The position numbers were made by a program, and so were the translations under genes. Shown in pieces: positions 43,898 to 44,478 of a stretch of DNA of 44,478 nucleotides. Position 1 is the stretch's first letter; each line of letters begins with the position of its first letter. The notes beneath the pieces are model-generated. The model did no database searches, was not told the origin of the DNA, and saw only the letters and a list, made by a program, of their open reading frames with translations. Origin of the DNA: Pseudonocardiaceae bacterium (GTDB taxonomy: Bacteria; Actinomycetota; Actinomycetes; Mycobacteriales; Pseudonocardiaceae); the NCBI GenBank assembly GCA_009379815.1, contig WHSY01000017.1:30414-74891 (forward strand), written 5' to 3'.

Positions 43898-44256
43898 TGC
43901 CGCTGCTCCCGCTCGGTGACGCCGCCGGGCGTACCCGCTGGACCATCGAGCACGAGGGCCGCAGCTTCGCGGTCTTCGTGGTCGGCGGGCAGCACTACGT
44001 CACCGACGCGCGCTGCCCGCACAACGGTGGCCCGCTGAGCGAAGGGTGGGTACGCGGGGAGCGCGAGCTGGTCTGCCCGTGGCATTGGTACCGCTTCGAC
44101 CTGCGAACCGGGCGCTGCGCCACCACCGACCGCCACGAGCTGGGCCGCTACCCGGTGCACGAGCGCGACGGCGAACTCGTCACCGAGGTGCCCGAGCCGG
44201 CGCCGGTGCGCTCGTGGTCGGAGATCCTGCGCGCCCACGCCGCCGGCGAGCGCTGA
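43897..44256 (+). CDS. Rieske [2Fe-2S] protein (ferredoxin type)
   Basis: This 119-residue protein has the complete Rieske signature: CPH at 40-42 and CPWH at 60-63 with GGPLSEGW between them and YRFDLRTG after, so it should bind a [2Fe-2S] cluster. The size matches nitrite reductase small-subunit-like or dioxygenase ferredoxin components. In this operon it probably delivers electrons to a Rieske or other oxygenase encoded beyond the edge. Electron donor and oxygenase are not in the window. The ATG at 43897 overlaps the preceding stop codon. The C-terminal about 25 residues (EPAPVRSWSEILRAHAAGER) are a polar helix outside the fold. Confidence 0.92.
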   Translation: MPLLPLGDAAGRTRWTIEHEGRSFAVFVVGGQHYVTDARCPHNGGPLSEGWVRGERELVCPWHWYRFDLRTGRCATTDRHELGRYPVHERDGELVTEVPEPAPVRSWSEILRAHAAGER

Positions 44257-44302
44257 TGCCAGCAGGAGCTGTGCCAGGCTCCGCGAAGCCCCGTAACGTC
44301 CA

Positions 44303-44356
44303 TGAACTCGACAGTGGGGCATTCGAGCCCGCACGCTCCCCACGGCATCGAGTTCA
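44303..44356. promoter_or_regulatory. Interrupted inverted repeat before the last gene
   Basis: TGAACTCGA (44303-44311) pairs with TCGAGTTCA (44348-44356), and inside it GTGGGG (44314-44319) pairs with CCCCAC (44338-44343), around an 18-nt loop. It lies 50 bp after the Rieske gene and 99 bp before the next start, so it could be a terminator or an operator. Confidence 0.5.
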
Positions 44357-44454
44357 CGGACGAGCCGGCGCCGGCCCGAGCGGCACTACGATCCGGTCCC
44401 AGCGCGACGGTGAGCCGGAACGTGCGCTCGACGAGACTAGGACCCCGTCATCCG

Positions 44455-44478
44455 ATGACCAGTGAGATCAACTTCGAC
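44455..44478 (+). CDS. Start of an unidentified gene cut by the window edge
   Basis: ATG 44455 opens the frame MTSEINFD, which runs off the end of the window. An agga sequence lies 13-16 nt upstream, so the spacing is long. The gene follows the Rieske protein after a 198-bp gap that holds an inverted repeat. Eight residues are too few to name it; given its place an oxygenase or other catabolic enzyme is plausible, but that is a guess. Confidence 0.45.

Noticed and set aside
44256-44465. Sixty-nine-codon frame that begins in the Rieske stop codon (TGATG)
   Set aside because: It spans an inverted repeat and has arginine/serine/proline-rich random composition; the overlap alone is weak evidence.

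Overview
This 44.5 kb window is chromosomal DNA from a very GC-rich actinobacterium. GTG starts are frequent, and TAnnnT -10 boxes sit 6-9 nt before many start codons, the mark of leaderless transcripts. A mycothiol-dependent-type enzyme and an acyl-CoA carboxylase epsilon subunit are present. Much of the gene order recalls the M. tuberculosis Rv3278c-Rv3315c/Rv3330 segment (recalled from memory, not searched). Pseudonocardiales, for example a Pseudonocardia, is my best guess. I saw no rRNA, tRNA, CRISPR array, transposase or phage gene.

Region 1 (1-11360) is a biotin and acyl-CoA carboxylase locus. On the minus strand birA, a PH-domain membrane protein and a truncated HMG-CoA lyase form an operon. 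On the plus strand are accD5 (propionyl-CoA carboxylase beta), accE, maf, sseA, a SufE-like gene and accA3 (biotin carboxylase/BCCP). A GlcG/HbpS-like gene, a Uma2-family gene, a DUF397 gene with relic sequence beside it, and a luciferase-like monooxygenase are interposed.

Region 2 (11373-21207) holds divergent glpD and glpK, a small secreted/membrane protein, lpdA (quinone reductase type), a gamma-glutamylcyclotransferase-like gene, the M20 amidohydrolase pair amiA1/amiB1, and an acyl-CoA mutase large subunit that could use the methylmalonyl-CoA made by the region 1 carboxylase.

Region 3 (21276-36868) is a nucleoside salvage and catabolism region: a Ser/Thr kinase, punA, a 29-codon coupled ORF, pmmB, a flavodoxin-like gene, upp, an esterase, a mycothiol-type DinB protein, a VOC protein, an aldehyde dehydrogenase pair arranged like a split ALDH16, an Rv3311-like protein, add, a heptad coiled-coil protein, deoA and cdd.

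Region 4 (37009-39730) has a D-Ala-D-Ala carboxypeptidase and a compact three-gene minus-strand operon: an ArsR-type regulator, a PspB-like small membrane/coiled-coil protein and a polytopic membrane protein. It has a palindrome at its start.

Region 5 (39841-end) is a catabolic locus. An IclR regulator diverges from a tightly coupled operon of an unrecognised protein, a second IclR regulator, a 2-hydroxypentadienoate hydratase-like enzyme, a 4-oxalocrotonate decarboxylase-like enzyme and a Rieske protein, followed by a gene cut by the window edge.

The best leads are the unrecognised gene and catabolic operon at 40855-44478, the split ALDH16-like pair with a Glu-to-Gly change at the general base, the ArsR/PspB-like/membrane operon, a dispersed palindrome that has become the C-terminal tail of cytidine deaminase, and several very short coupled ORFs.
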